Origin: Globodera rostochiensis
Taxonomy: Eukaryota > Nematoda > Chromadorea > Rhabditida > Heteroderidae
Length of the DNA: 64,000 nt
Assembly: GCA_018350325.1 (NCBI GenBank)
Contig: JAEVLN010000012.1
Location: 2,439,991-2,503,990, forward strand
Direction: 5' to 3'
In this document: one piece after another, positions 12,360 to 25,000 of the stretch
How positions within the stretch are numbered: the first letter of the stretch is position 1
How the letters are laid out: the number at the start of each line of letters is the position of its first letter
Notes under the pieces: model-generated
Seen by the model: only the letters and a program-made list of their open reading frames with translations
Database searches by the model: none
Told to the model about the DNA's origin: nothing
Position numbers and translations under genes: made by a program

Positions 12360-15300
12360 TTAAGTCAATTCCACGCTTCCATCTTCGTCCTCGTTCGTTT
12401 TGATCGCACGTCGCATTAGCAATGGAAGGAAAAAAAGACGAAAAATGCGTTTCTTAAATGTCCAAAGTCCAAGATAATAAGGGAGAGAGTTCATTACCCT
12501 CAGCAATGCATAATCGGAACTATGACGAACATTCTCAGGCACAATACAACGCTGGAAAAGCGAAGAAGCGGCGAATGACCCCACAGTGGGCAGATTTGCA
12601 GACGTACTGGCTGTTTCAGGTCCATTGTCACCGCATTTACGCGTAAGAGACGGTTCCAGAGAACAATTAAGAAGCAGCCTCCGTATTTTCGCCTAAAATT
12701 TAAAAGATGGATAATTGAGTGGTCGTCACAAGAGATTAAACTTGCTTCAAGGAGTTCAATGGCGTTGATCGTAGCGGGACAGGGAGGCACCTTAATCGTA
12801 GGGATTAAAACGACACTAATGCAACCTCCCCACCAGTTTGGTCAGTATCTTTCCGTACAGCGCCGCCTGTTGTTGCAATTCTCCTGTTTGATTCTCGGGC
12901 ATCGGATATACGACCGTCTCCTTGAATCTCCCCTTGAAGCCGTGGGCCGGCTCTTCCAAACGGCGTCGCTTACTCCACTTCAACGACGGATCCTCTTCCT
13001 GGTGTACAACCACAGTTAGCAATTGTGATTCAGCTCGTGCCTGTTGCACAAGTTCAGGATAAATGTTTGGTGCTATTTTGAACTGCATCAGCTCTTTCAG
13101 ACTCAAATTATGCCAGTTTTGCGGTAGCAGAACGGCGTTTGTACTTTCGTCAACCCGGTCGCCGGGCTTTAATGGGATGGGCGCTGGCAAATCATCAATC
13201 ACCTAAATTTCACTTTGTTAGCAATGAGAAACGAAACATTTTTCGATGTTTAAAGCGCGTAAATAAGACCAAAAGTCAACACCTTTTCCACATAATCGTG
13301 TATAAATTTCGTCGTCTTGTTTCTGAAGCTTGAGTCAGATTTCAACAGCGAAATATTCAAATGATGAATACGCTGTCTTATTGCATTGCAAAGGCTACGA
13401 AGCAAATAACCTCGACGCTCTCTCTAAATTTGATTTTATTAGTTAGTTTTAAAAATTCCATCCCTAAAAATGAATTGATTACTCAACGCACCTTCGGAAA
13501 TTCATTGATAATTCTGTTAACTTCCAAAAGCATTCGATCGGACCACTTCAAGCCCAGGATGTCGATGTCCTCAACATTCTCACAATCAGGTGACAACAGC
13601 TTCGCCAACTTCGTCTTTCGCCTTGCTTTCCTCTTTTGGCGGGCAATCCGCTGGAGAAGACTTTTGTCCTTCTTCAGCTGGAGCTTTGGAGGTCGTCTTT
13701 TGTGCCGGTTGTAGTAGGTAATATCGCTGTAAATCGATTTTTAAACATGCGACTGCAAACCCAAGTGAAAAGTGTTACTCTGGAGTCGGTTTCAGCAACT
13801 TTCCGACCAATTCCGAAAGTTCCTCAAGGCGCTCTTTTGGATACATTTTTTCGTAGAAATCCATCGCTTCGACCGGATCGTCAGGAATTGTTTTTTCCGT
13901 TTGCCTTTCGTGATCAAGTCGTTCATCTGATTCGCGAATCCATTCAATGGCCTACATGAACACCAAAAATATTTGGATGTGAATTTAAGCCTCGCATTTT
14001 ACCTCCTCGCTCACTTCCGGCGGAAGTTTGTTCAACTCCGCCATAAGATCCTCTCCGTCATATTCGTTCGGATTTTTCTGCAGAACTCGAATCCATCTGC
14101 CTGACCCGGTAACAATCCAACGGCCAAATTCCTCCAAGCGTTCCTTTTTTATGTCCGCTACAAATTTCACCGACTTTTACGCAAAACAATTCAAAAAGTG
14201 CAGCCAACTCACTGTAATCGACAGACTCCGCCATATAAGTGCCAAATCCGAGCCGAGCGTGCAATTGCGATTTGCGGTCGTGCCGTTCGGTCTCAAGGTA
14301 ATCCTGGAACTTTTCAATAACGGACGTGCGTCGTCTTTTGCAACATATATAATTGTCGGCAAAATGTCGAAAAACAACATTCTTCTTAGGATTAATCGTT
14401 TCCTAAAAAGAGATGTTAATGAATGATCCAAACGAACTCATAATTGAAGGACCAATAAGTATTTATTTACTTCAATTTTGTATTTGACAAGCAACCGGAC
14501 TCTCATCCGCACATCCATATTGTTTCTGCCAGGCAGCAATTTTGCGATTTTTGCACATTCATTCCGACCGAACAACGAAATGCCGTAGAGAAGCCGTTGA
14601 TGCTCTTCCCATCCCCAGGGCAGGTCACGCCGTTTGTGATCCAACACGTGAATCCTGGAATTGATTGTTGGTACTTTTAAGTCTCTTAACCTCCCCCAAG
14701 CAAGAATTGATAAACTTTTTTAATCCTTTTCACATATCCAGAGACGTACCATCGGTCACGGCACTGCAATGTGGACCTTCCAGGCACGCAATGCGATATT
14801 TTACTCCAATTCTGGGGCCCATATTTGTTAATAGCACGTAGTAACAACTGAAAAAGCGCGTATATATATGGAATAAATTAGAAAGTTACCATGTCTTCGG
14901 TCTCCGACCATCGCCCATGACGTAACGCTTCATTCAATGAACGCGTGTAACGGAGCTCACACGCCTGCTTTGACCGACCCTCCATATATATCGAAACTGA
15001 CAATGAATTGAATTAGCAATTTAACATTCAAACAGGAAATAAATCGAACAACTAACTTTTTGCCCAAGGAATTTGTTCGCCGACTTTGAACAGTTGAACA
15101 TAAATGAGCAATTTATTATCTTCTTCCGGTGTCCAAGCCCTTAAAAAATGGCAAAATAAAAATAATCAACAATAATTCACACCTTTTTTCTTTTAGTTCC
15201 CCTTGCAAATAAATGTGTCGTTCGAAGCAACGAAATGCGCTTCGACCCGTGTTGAGAAGTTGGGCGATCACATCCCAATTTGAAAAATCGGCCGCCACTG

Positions 15301-16424
15301 ACAAAAGACTTTGGTCCTCCTCGACAGTCCATGGTCCTTGATCAAACATCACGTCGCAATGCCATTTCTGTTTGAGTTGGATGATGGAGCGAGATCCTTG
15401 AAACTAAAATAATTTAAAATCGGAAAATAATTTTATTTGCCAAAAAAAACTTACCACAGACGCCGAAATCTTGGCCCAATCGACGAGAGAAAAGTCACTG
15501 TTTGCCTCTTGAATCACTTCGTCGGCAGGGCGATCCCTAGACATTGAAAATTTAAAAAACCAACGGGAACGGATTGTTTTACCGAATATATTTTATGCGA
15601 GTTTTGATCCTCTCAAGTTCTTCCCGCCAACTCTCCATTTGCTCGTCAGTCGTCTCCACCCCGGCTGCGCGCAACCTTCGACTTACAACGTCTTTTCTGA
15701 ATGAAATAAACAACAAATCAAAAACTCCGCGGTCAATAACAAGCTGAGCAACGCACTTGGCTTCCAAAGCAATAATCTGCTGTTCATTCAACGACTGCGA
15801 AACGGCCTTTTTCAGAGTCTCCAAGTCTCTCTCTTTCCCTGCAAAGACAAAAGCATTAAAGCGCAAAGATTAAAGCCAAGGAGATAAAAAAATCTTACTA
15901 CTATAACATCGCTAGGGTAACTGAATAGGTTTGAAGCGTTCCTACGGTGAATTACATTTCTTATCCTCCTCCATTAACGGATTGACGGAACACACGCGAG
16001 ACAATGCCAAAGTCTCTTCATTTTGTGCGGGTACCATTCCGTTTGCATCTCTGAAGTACGGGTACCAATATTGCAGACCAAAATCCTGTTGACGTCGCCG
16101 CAGTCGAGATCGACCACTCGGACGAGATAATTTTTGTTTGATGACGGTCTGGGCACTTCTGTTTTGTACAACAGCGTCGTCCACTTTCGCAATCAGTTCG
16201 TCCAACAGTTCTATGTACGTTTTGTTATACGCCAACAGTCCACAAATCTGATGTAGGGAGTTATTTTCCGGGTCCAATTCCAATAAAAGCAAAAACTACT
16301 AACCCTTCTAAAATCTTACCTCACAGAGATCTCTGTTTTCTTGACAGAATCGTCTTGCAACATCTGAATCCATCGAAACTGAATCGTTCGCCGAAGTACT
16401 CGGCAAACCATCAGTACCGCTCAT
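12360..16424 (-). CDS. SNAPC4: SNAPC4-like Myb-repeat snRNA-activating protein
   Basis: SNAPC4 (SNAP190) is the large DNA-binding subunit of SNAPc, which binds the proximal sequence element of snRNA genes for Pol II and Pol III. About 17 short exons chain from MSGTDGLPSTSANDSVSMDS. N-terminal part: WYPYFRDANGMVPAQNEET matches the family PYF..D...P..NEDT block, followed by a coiled-coil stretch. Then successive Myb-type repeats: GPWTVEEDQSLLSVAADFSN, ALTPEEDNKLLIYVQLF with IPWAKVSIYMEGRS, HGRWSETEDM with INKYGPQNWSKISHCVPGRS, and LPWGWEEHQRLLYGISLFGR. The C-terminal half (14400-12360) is basic and less conserved and ends EDEDGSVELT. A TTTCTTCCAG acceptor ends eight bases before the ATG and could be a spliced-leader site. 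The C-terminal exon joins are approximate. Confidence 0.88.
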
Positions 16425-16791
16425 TTTAAAAGCTGGAAGAAAGGAAATCCAAAATTTAATAACTGCTTTAAAAAATAGCACACCAAGTGGAATCAAACTT
16501 GTAAAAACGTTTATGAAAGACGAATCTGCATTTATTTATCAAAATGTATAAAACGTGTTACAAAGACTAACGACTTCTTTTGTCAATTGTTCCATAAAAG
16601 TAGAGAACTGTGAAGATAAGACTTTCTCACAACCGGACCTAAGACTGGAAATTAAATCGTAATTTTGAAAACTGTCATTATACTCTCTGTTTAGTTTCTG
16701 TGCGGTGCGTGAGTCGGGATATCACGATTGCTTCACATCGCCTAAATTATAAGGGTTTAGAAAAAAAATGTAATTTCAAATTCCTTAGTGG

Positions 16792-17197
16792 TTAATCCAT
16801 ATCCCCCCATTCCGTACCCCACGTGTGGTGAATCCACCAAATTGTCTTGACGGGAAGCTGCGGTCCAATCAGGGGGTTAAGCTGGTGAAGGTAGACGATC
16901 AGCCAGAACAAGTAACAGCAGACGGCAGTTAGCACGATCATTGTTTGTATGATCCCTTTTTAATGGAGTAAATGAAAATTAAACGATTAGTGGGAAGTCG
17001 AAAGTTGTTTTTGAATCGATTAATATTAAAAAAACTTTTTTAGAAAAGTAAAGTGTTCACTTGAAAAAAATCGACCCCCCTTCTATAAAAATGCCAAAAT
17101 CACCTCTATTCATTCCACTTGGCACCAGAAATGGCCCTCCTGCACCAAGAACAGCCCAAAACAATGTTACAATGATGAAAGGAATCCAAGCAGACAT
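16792..17197 (-). CDS. ATP6V0E: V-type ATPase V0 subunit e (VMA9 / ATP6V0E)
   Basis: Subunit e is a two-helix membrane protein of the proton-translocating V0 sector. Two exons, 17104-17197 and 16792-16955, join within a Gly codon. Exon 1 encodes [20 protein letters not shown], the first transmembrane segment, then [12 protein letters not shown]. Exon 2 encodes [20 protein letters not shown], the second segment, and the family signature [12 protein letters not shown], ending [18 protein letters not shown]. The length of about 86 residues is typical. It was missed by simple ORF length because each exon is short. SNAPC4 starts 368 bp downstream on the same strand. RNASEK is divergent, 594 bp away. 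Confidence 0.95.
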
Positions 17198-17791
17198 TTC
17201 TGTCCAAAGCTGCAATTATAGGTGCGAATCTGCAGCTGAAGCGATAGAAAATTTAAAACAATGAATCTAAAAAAATTTAAAAAATGGATGATTCAGTTTG
17301 TGTATTAATTGTTTAAATTGAAAAAACGGTTCATCGGAAATTCATCAAAAAAGTCCAATTTCGCGCGACGTAAAAACCTCTCATTCCCCTTTTTATGACC
17401 TTTGTTCTTTCCACTTTTCCATCTGTGATTCTACTTATTCTTCTAAGGCGCGTCTCTCTATGCCTTTCTCAGTGTTCTATTACTCCCCCCTCCCCCCATT
17501 TTCTCTCTCGCATTGGAGTTAAGGGAAGAGGAATTCAGAAAGAAGACCAAGAATCGAATCGAAAACCAAATTCAAATAATGGTTGAGCGGTTCAGTTCGT
17601 TTCGGCGCTCGACTATTAGCTCTTTTTTCTATCGACAAAACAAACAATTTTAATCATCCGAACTTTTAAGTGTTTTCGGATGAATCTTTAAAAGTGAGAA
17701 CTCTGGACTTATTTGAGCTTCGTAGCCAAACGAAACACGCAACTCTTCATATTATTTCCAAATTGTCCCAATAGTTCACATCTCACTCAAG

Positions 17792-18234
17792 ATGAAGAAA
17801 ATTTGCCCGCTTTGTGGACCTAAGCTCTCGGCCTTCTGGTAAGCGACCGACCAAAAAGCTTTAGTAAATCTATCAACATCTTTTAGTATGATCATGTCTG
17901 TGTGGGGAATCGTCTTCCTCGGCCTTCTTGGTGTGTTCTTCTACATGCATGCAGTAAATTTATTCCCAGACCTCCACTTCGAAGAGGGAGCAAAGCTTGA
18001 AGTGTGAGTTTTTAGAAACGTATTGATTTGTACAAAATTTCCCCTTTTAACTTCGAGAGTGTATCTTTAAAATATTCTAACCGAACAACGCACTGAATAC
18101 AAAAATTTAGGCAAGCGGTGGAGGAAAAGTACGAAGAGAAGGCGAAGCAGTGTTGGATAGCTGCTGGAATGTACGTGGTTACTTTGATCGCCGTTTTTTG
18201 GCAAAACCGCTTCAATACGACACAAATTCTATGA
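17792..18234 (+). CDS. RNASEK: Ribonuclease kappa / V-ATPase V0 subunit f
   Basis: RNASEK was named for RNase activity in insects and was later found as a stoichiometric V0 component (subunit f) of animal V-ATPases. Three exons: 17792-17838, 17887-18003, 18111-18234, all phases consistent. The product is about 95 residues with two hydrophobic segments. It begins MKKICPLCGPKLSAFCMIMS, matching the family CCGPKLA start, continues VWGIVFLGLLGVFFYMHAV and, after a charged loop EEKYEEKAKQCW, IAAGMYVVTLIAVFW, matching the family FIAAGLYL helix. It lies tail to tail with the mitochondrial TyrRS, stop codons 67 bp apart, and head to head with V-ATPase subunit e. Confidence 0.94.
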
Positions 18235-18301
18235 TTCAATTGCATATGTCAAATTTTATCGTGTTTATACAAAACATTTTCACAATTTGTTGATCAACAT
18301 T

Positions 18302-20093
18302 TTAAGACCATTTGATCAAATAGAACTTCCTCTTAGCCCAACAAACTATTGTGAAGTGTTCGTTTATTAATATCCGTTCCAAGGACACTTTCTCTACAGG
18401 ATCAGTCATTTTGACTCCATTTATCTTCATAGCGCCTTTTCTCATCAAGTTTAGCCCGTCCGGCTTCGTAATTACGGCAAGTTCGCCCATTGTCTTTACG
18501 GAATCTCTTTTAATATCGAAAGTGGAAGCCGAACCAAACATCTCGGTGATTTCGTCCGGTCGAAAGCTCTCAAACTCGGTGATGTAGCTCCCTAAAAAGC
18601 AGTATTTTTTTACACCAGTTGATTGAAAACGAACCGTCAAACAAAATTTTGGAACATTTCTTCGCATTTTCCAATCCTTCCTTCCCATGTACAATGGCTG
18701 TTATTTCTTCAGCCAGATACATTTGAGCAATCCATTTTCCCAGCTGTTTCCTATGCTCTTCAATTATCTCTTCGACTTCTGCCGTTTTACGAAGAGAAAA
18801 GTTGATGAAGAAGTATTCCGCAACATCATCTAAACAACGAATTAAGAAATACTTGACACCTTGTAATAAAAATCCACACCGAACCATGAAGTTGACGAAA
18901 GTATTGATAAAATGCGAAAGCTGAAGTCTTAGACGGATCCAGCCAGAGCCCTTGATGTTCCAATGATTTACCCAACTTTTGTCCGCTTTCATCAGTCAGT
19001 AAAGGCAAACAGAGAGCAATGGAAAGACGTCCAGTATTTGCCCGCACATGTTCGTACCCAGCTTTGAAATTTCCAAATTGGTCAGTGCCACCAATCTTCG
19101 CAAAGATTAAGTTAAAAGGCGATTTAAGTGTTATCAGTTTTCGAAGCAGTAAACACATTTTTTGATGCCCAAAAAGAATTTACCTGACAAAGACAGTTGT
19201 TTTGTTCGGAGAGTTTAAGCCAATCGATTGCTTGCAACGTTTGGTAGGAAAATTCGGAATAGGACAAAGTTCCACCGTCATCCATACGCGATTTCACTGG
19301 CCCACCCCTCAGCAATTCACTCACGCGAAATCTTTTTGCCGAATTGAAAAAGTCCAAAACCCGCATCTGCCAAAGAAAATACGTGACTAACAAAAGAACA
19401 TTTAAATTGACCTCGTTATACCAATCTGCATTGTTTTTAATTTCTAAAGAAATTCGATCACCACATAACGAAGATACATTTGTCAACAGCCTTTCCACTT
19501 GCCTACGTATTGCTTTTGCATTTTCATGGATAAGCTCACGTGACAGTTGGTTACGATCTGAGACAAATTAGAACTTAACGAACACAAACATTTCGCCACC
19601 TGTTTTATGTCCGCTTGGGTCTCCGACAGAAGCTGTCGCCTCTCCAATTAAAGCAATAGAAAAACATCCAAAAAAGGAAGCCCTGATCAAAGAATTCAAC
19701 ACGAGCAGGTTGCCAATATGGAGACTGCTAGCAGTTGGGTCAACACCCGCGTAGACCACATTTGGTAATGTTGAAGCATATGCTGATATATCTGTTAAAA
19801 CATAGGGATGGCATTTTCCGGTTTTTTGCGCACAGGTCTTGAAGAGAGAAAAGCTTAAAAATAGCCTTTACGCGTTAAAATTGTTCAATTTAGAGTAAAT
19901 TTTGGTATTGCACTTTTGGGCCTTTCCCCTGGCGCCGGGACTTTAAAATTTGAAGAATAAAACCTTGTTGTCTATATGGAAATTCTGGATGTGTGTTAAT
20001 CAACAATTTGCGACGAATTAAATCCTGAATAAAAGATGCTAATGGTTGAGAATCCGATAATGGCAAAATTTTTCTTAAGTTGTAAGGCAACAT
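18302..20093 (-). CDS. YARS2: Mitochondrial tyrosyl-tRNA synthetase
   Basis: It charges mitochondrial tRNA-Tyr with tyrosine (class I synthetase, bacterial-type). About seven exons chain from MLPYNLRKILPLSDSQPLAS, which has basic and hydrophobic residues suited to a mitochondrial targeting sequence. Signatures: YAGVDPTASSLHIGNLLVLN (HIGH-type), IALIGEATASVGDPSGHKTG, then DWYNE and MDDGGTLSYSEFSYQTLQA. Next come KIGGTDQFGNFKAGYE (tyrosine/ATP site) and GQKLGKS (KMSKS-type). The C-terminus is the S4-like RNA-binding part, with ITKPDGLNLMRKGAMKINGV and IKWS. Length and order match human YARS2. Exon edges in the centre are approximate. Confidence 0.92.
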
Positions 20094-20294
20094 ATTCTGT
20101 TGAAGGCTCGTTCAGCAGATCTTAAAAATTGTTACATATTGAGATAAACAAAAATTAGCGTTTGTCGTCGGCACAGCGATTCATTTTCGCTTATTTTTAG
20201 CCATTGGTTTAAAGGGTTTTTTATGATGAAAATTGGTTAAAATTGTTAAATTTATATTAATTTAAATATTTTTCGAAACATTTCGCCAAGGAAT

Positions 20295-20415
20295 TATTTC
20301 CGGGAGCGGGAGTTCAATTTACCGGAAGCGGAGGGCGGCAGCTACGCCCGCTGAAATCTCCAATTATATTAACGGGAGCGGGACTCCTCCCGCATTTCTC
20401 TCGCTCCTGCCGAGC
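20295..20415. repeat. GGGAGCGGGA-type GC-rich repeat
   Basis: Inside otherwise AT-rich intergenic DNA, CCGGGAGCGGGAG occurs near 20299, AACGGGAGCGGGACTCCTCC near 20371, and inverted CTCGCTCCTGCC near 20400. The patch stands out in base composition from both sides and looks like an inserted small element. Ends and duplication were not resolved. Confidence 0.4.
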
Positions 20416-20535
20416 TCTGGTTTTTCGCACCTAGTTTATGAACCCTGTGGCACTTTTTCTCACCTATTTTGGTGCCTATTTTGTGATTATTTAATCCTGA
20501 TTTCGAATTAAGCTTCTACATATTAATCCAGATTT

Positions 20536-21866
20536 ATGCTTAACATCGTTGATTATCGAGATTCTTGCGCTTCAACTGATGAAGACGAAGATAATGCGGA
20601 TTTTCACCGCTTGTCAAATCAGCCGCAGGAAATTACAGATGATGATTCTGAGTCCGAGTTTAACAGGTGATAATAAAGTCTAATTTATATTTTAAGGTTT
20701 TATTCAGAATCTTGGAGATGTGTCGAAGACATCGTGAATTTGCTGCAGCAAGAATGGATGAAAACTGCAGCAGCAACAAAAGAAATCCACCGCGTTTGGG
20801 CAAGCCTGAAAAGGTTTTTGACTCCGAGTATTATTCCTTACCCGCCATTGAACAACTGAATATACAAGTGAAGGAAAGGACCGAATTCAAAAGATTTGGC
20901 GTCGTTGAATCACATATAAACTTTTTAGGTTAGTTATGGGAATGTTTCCTATTGAAAATGTATTCATTCGTTCAGCTAAGATAAGGCCAGACAAGGATGC
21001 TCCACATCTTGGCTATGAAACAGTTCTATTCGATAACGACAAAAAGCCAGTTGGAGAGATTTTTGAAATATTCGGAACAATTACTGATACGTTGTACGCT
21101 TTGCGGTTCAACGATGAGGAGGAAGCAGTTAAAAAACTTCCAATAGGTGAAGTAATTTTTTACGCAAATGCCGATGATGCCATGACAAAGCCTGTTTTTC
21201 CGAAGGAATTGGCAAAGTTGTTTTGGAAACATTTTAAAATGATGTAGAATTTTCAGATTGAAGAATTGGGATCGTGCTCGAATAGCTGCAGACTCGTCAG
21301 ATTCTGAAGAGTTATTTAGTGACGATGAAGAGGAAAAGCGACATTTGGCATATAAAAGACAAAAAACCCGAAATGATCGACCGTCGGAAGGATCGACAAC
21401 AAGCAGTTGAGTTTTAATAGATACTTTAGTTTATTAAGCTTAAATTTAAGTGAATGCCATCCCAAAGAAGCGGGCCAAAGTTGTCGGAATGAATAGGCTT
21501 GGGAGGTTTCGGAGTGCAGCTCATTTCAATTATCCCCGACAAACGCATGCCGTTCCTTATGCAATGATGTCGCCTAGCTGTTATTACATGCCCACTTATC
21601 CACAATTTCCGCCAAATTTTCACCTTTCTGGTGCTCCGCCTTGGTCTCAGTTTGTTCACCCGCCGCCTCCACCACCAACTTTTCCACCCAACGCCGCTTC
21701 ATTCCCCCAAAATTTTCCGATTTATTTTTCTCAGCAACATCCCGCTACATCAATGCAAAATTTCCGACCCCAATTTTTCAACCGTCAAGGCTACGTTCCT
21801 CAAAGACCTTATTTACATGCCCAACCGGAAGATGCTCAAAGTAGGCCTTCGATTGTGGACGATTGA
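20536..21866 (+). CDS. NAF1: NAF1, H/ACA snoRNP assembly factor
   Basis: NAF1 is the nuclear chaperone that occupies the Gar1 site on pre-H/ACA particles during box H/ACA snoRNA (and in other taxa telomerase RNA) biogenesis. Five exons: 20536-20666, 20708-20928, 20976-21216, 21257-21405, 21451-21866, all in phase. The acidic N-terminus (STDEDEDNADF, DDDSESEF) precedes the Gar1-like core: RFGVVESHINFL, GYETVLFDNDKKPVGEIFEI, TITDTLYALRFND, IGEVIFYANAD. Then comes an acidic Ser stretch (DSSDSEELFSDDEEE), a basic patch, and a Pro/Tyr/Phe-rich C-terminus (HPPPPPPTFPPN), all in family order. AATAAA lies at 21890. SPT5 starts 166 bp beyond the stop on the same strand. Confidence 0.93.
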
Positions 21867-22031
21867 TCTGAACTTGTTTTTGTTAAGATTTAATAAATTT
21901 GTTGAAAAAGTATTTTTGAAATTTCCAAATGTTGCCTATACATCTCTACTTATTTTCCTCGGTGCTCTCATTTTTGCCAAAATATATTTGATTTCTGAGA
22001 CAGGAATTTGATTCGAAATTGTCTTTTAACA

Positions 22032-25000
22032 ATGTCATCGGAGTCCGACGAGAACTCGAGTGTTCATTCTGATGCTGAAGAAGAGCTTGGAGGGGGGGAT
22101 GTCAATGAGTCGGCGGACGAGGGAGAAGCTGAGATGAACGGGGAAGAGGAAGAAGATAACGACATTGGAAAGAAAGAGACGTCGCGAAAGAGGAAGGTAT
22201 GCGCACCAGCGATCGGTTGTCTTTGATTCGAACATTTGCAGATTTCTGATAGCGAAGAGGAGGAAGAGCAACTTGAAGAAGAAGAGGACTTTGACGAGAA
22301 CGAATTGGCGTTGAACAAAACGAAGACAAAAAAGAAGCGCAGAGTGAGGGTAAGCAGAAGCGGTACCTTTTTCCGGTGGATTTGGAATTTGATCTCCAAA
22401 ATAAACCTCCGTCACTTTCCTTAAATCCAAACCCCTGACATGCCATGATTAAGCGTCGCGCAACTGCCCGCGACTTTATCCAAGATGATGTTGAAGTTGA
22501 CGACGACGATGAGGACGAGGATGATTATGACGCGGGCGCGGATGGGGACGATTTGTTTGGAGTGGACCCAAATGAGCGCGCGGAGGCTGAACGTTTTCTC
22601 AGAGAGCAAGAAAAGTTGAAAGAGAAACGCCGCAACAAATATGCGTAATTCGGACGAATTTGGTCGTCTTTGGTTGATAAACTAGTTCAGCGATATGACC
22701 GAGGAGGAAATGGAGCGGTACTTCCAGGAAAGGCACGCGGCACAAGTGGCAACACACCAAGGCGACCTGGACGAAGACGCGTATGATGACATCACGCAGA
22801 ACGGACTGTTGCCGAGCACCAAAGACCCGAATCTGTGGATTGTCAAATGTCGTCTAGGCGAGGAAAAGACTACTTGTCTTCGTCTGATGCGCAAATATTT
22901 GACATTCATGAGCACCGATGAGGTTGGTCTACGAAACTTCCTACAATAATTGGCATTAGTAGAAAAGTTCAACTTAGGGCGGCTAAATGTGTTTATATTT
23001 TGAACATAAATTTTGTTGGTTCAATCACTATCAGTTATATAAGATTTATTTCCGTTGTTTATTTCAGCCCCTCCAAATCAAATCGGTCATTGTCAAGGAG
23101 GGCCTTAAGGGAATGATTTACATTGAGGCATTTAAAATGGCGCATGTTGCCAAGGCCATTGAAGGCATTTCTGCCCTAAATCAATTCAAAGTGACGGTTG
23201 GTTGGAATAATGTTTTGTCTGCACCCTTCCAATACAATTTTTCAATAGATGGTCCCAATAAAAGAAATGTCCGATACGCTTCGAGTTGTCAAAAACATTC
23301 CGGCTCTGAAACCGGGAGCATATGTCCGTTTGGTAGGATTTTGCATTAATTTTACGTAATTTATCTTTTTTAATCCAATGTTTTTTTTTGTTGCAGAGCA
23401 AAACACTTTATAAGGACGATCTTGCGCAAGTTGATTGGGTGGACATTTCTCAGAACCGAGTCAACCTCAAACTCATTCCCCGAATCGATTACACGCGCTT
23501 AAGAGGCGCTCTTCGCTCACAGGTGTTAACAGCTGATTGTATTAAAAACGTTATTAGGAAATTGATGTTTTAGGATGATCGAGTGTTGAAAAAAAAACGC
23601 CGTCCGTTGCCTGCTCCATTCGATTTGGATCGTATAAAGTCGTTTAGAAATTTGAGACAGAATCCATTGCTGAGTTTAGGTCGATTGGCGGCGATGTGAC
23701 CAATGACGGCGATTTTTATATTTTTGAGGGTGGCCATTACCGGAGAGGCTTTCTCTACAAATCATTTCCAATGAATGCAATTGTAATTGTCGATAATATT
23801 TTACGTTCAAAATGCCCAACAATTTATACAGGAAGATGATGTTACGAATCCAACTCTTACTGAGCTGGAGAAATTCCAAGAGTCCACCGACGATTTAAAA
23901 AAAGAATGTCTGTTCTGGTGGGGGGGGGGGGGTTAGACGAATGATCTTGGGTTTTTTCAGTGGAGAGTACTCATCTAAGAGAGAAGCGGCATAATCTTGC
24001 GCCTGGGGATAACGTGGAAGTTACGGACGGCGAATTGGTGAATCTGCGCGGAAAAATACAGAGCATTGACGGCGAAAAAGTCGTCATTCTTCCCGAACAC
24101 GAGGACCTGACCGTGAGTGAACTACCTTTTTCTTTAATTGATAGATTTATGTTGATCTTTTTTTTACACAGGAACCTCTGACTTTGAACGCGAGCGAATT
24201 ACGGAAATATTTCAAGCCCGGCGACCACGTGCGAGTAATTGGGGGCCGTTACGAGGGAGACACCGGTCTGATCGTTCGGGTCGAAGATAATGTGGTCATC
24301 ATGCTGTCCGATCTCACTATGGGCGAGGTAATAGAGTGGTACAATTACTTGCCCAATTTTAATCGTTGATTTGCAGATGAAAATTTTGCCCAAAGATGTG
24401 CAACTTTGTGCCGAGGTTGCCACCGGAGTAGAGCGGATGGGACAGTATCAGTACCAAGATTTGGTCATGTTGGACAAGGAAACGGTTGGAGTGATCGTCC
24501 GTTTGGAGCGCGAAAATGTGGAAGTGTTGAACATGCATGGGAAAATTCTGCGTGTAAATCCACAAACAATTGAATGCAAAAAGAATTCGCGCTTTGTGAA
24601 AGCGTTCGATTCGCAGAAGAACACGATCCAAGCAGGCGATACTGTCAAAGTTGTGGAGGGATTCCTCGCGGTCAGTGATTCTTAAATTATGGTGGAATAC
24701 GTAGTTTACGCAAAAAAAACGATTTTCATAAACAAAAAGCCTAAAATAATTTTTAGCCAAGGAAAGAAACGGACGACGAGCGCCAGGGCGAGATCAAACA
24801 CCTCTACAGGAATTGGGCCTTTGTTTTTTCGCGCAAATACCACCTCAATGGAGGAATGTTTGTGTGCAAAGCGAGGAATTTGGCTCTAATTGGTGGGAGC
24901 AAAGCGGCAGAATCACAAGAGACCACCACAATATTGGACAACAACCAACTGATGAGTCCTCGGCCCAACCCGCTCGAGAGTCCCCGAAGCGCACATGGCG

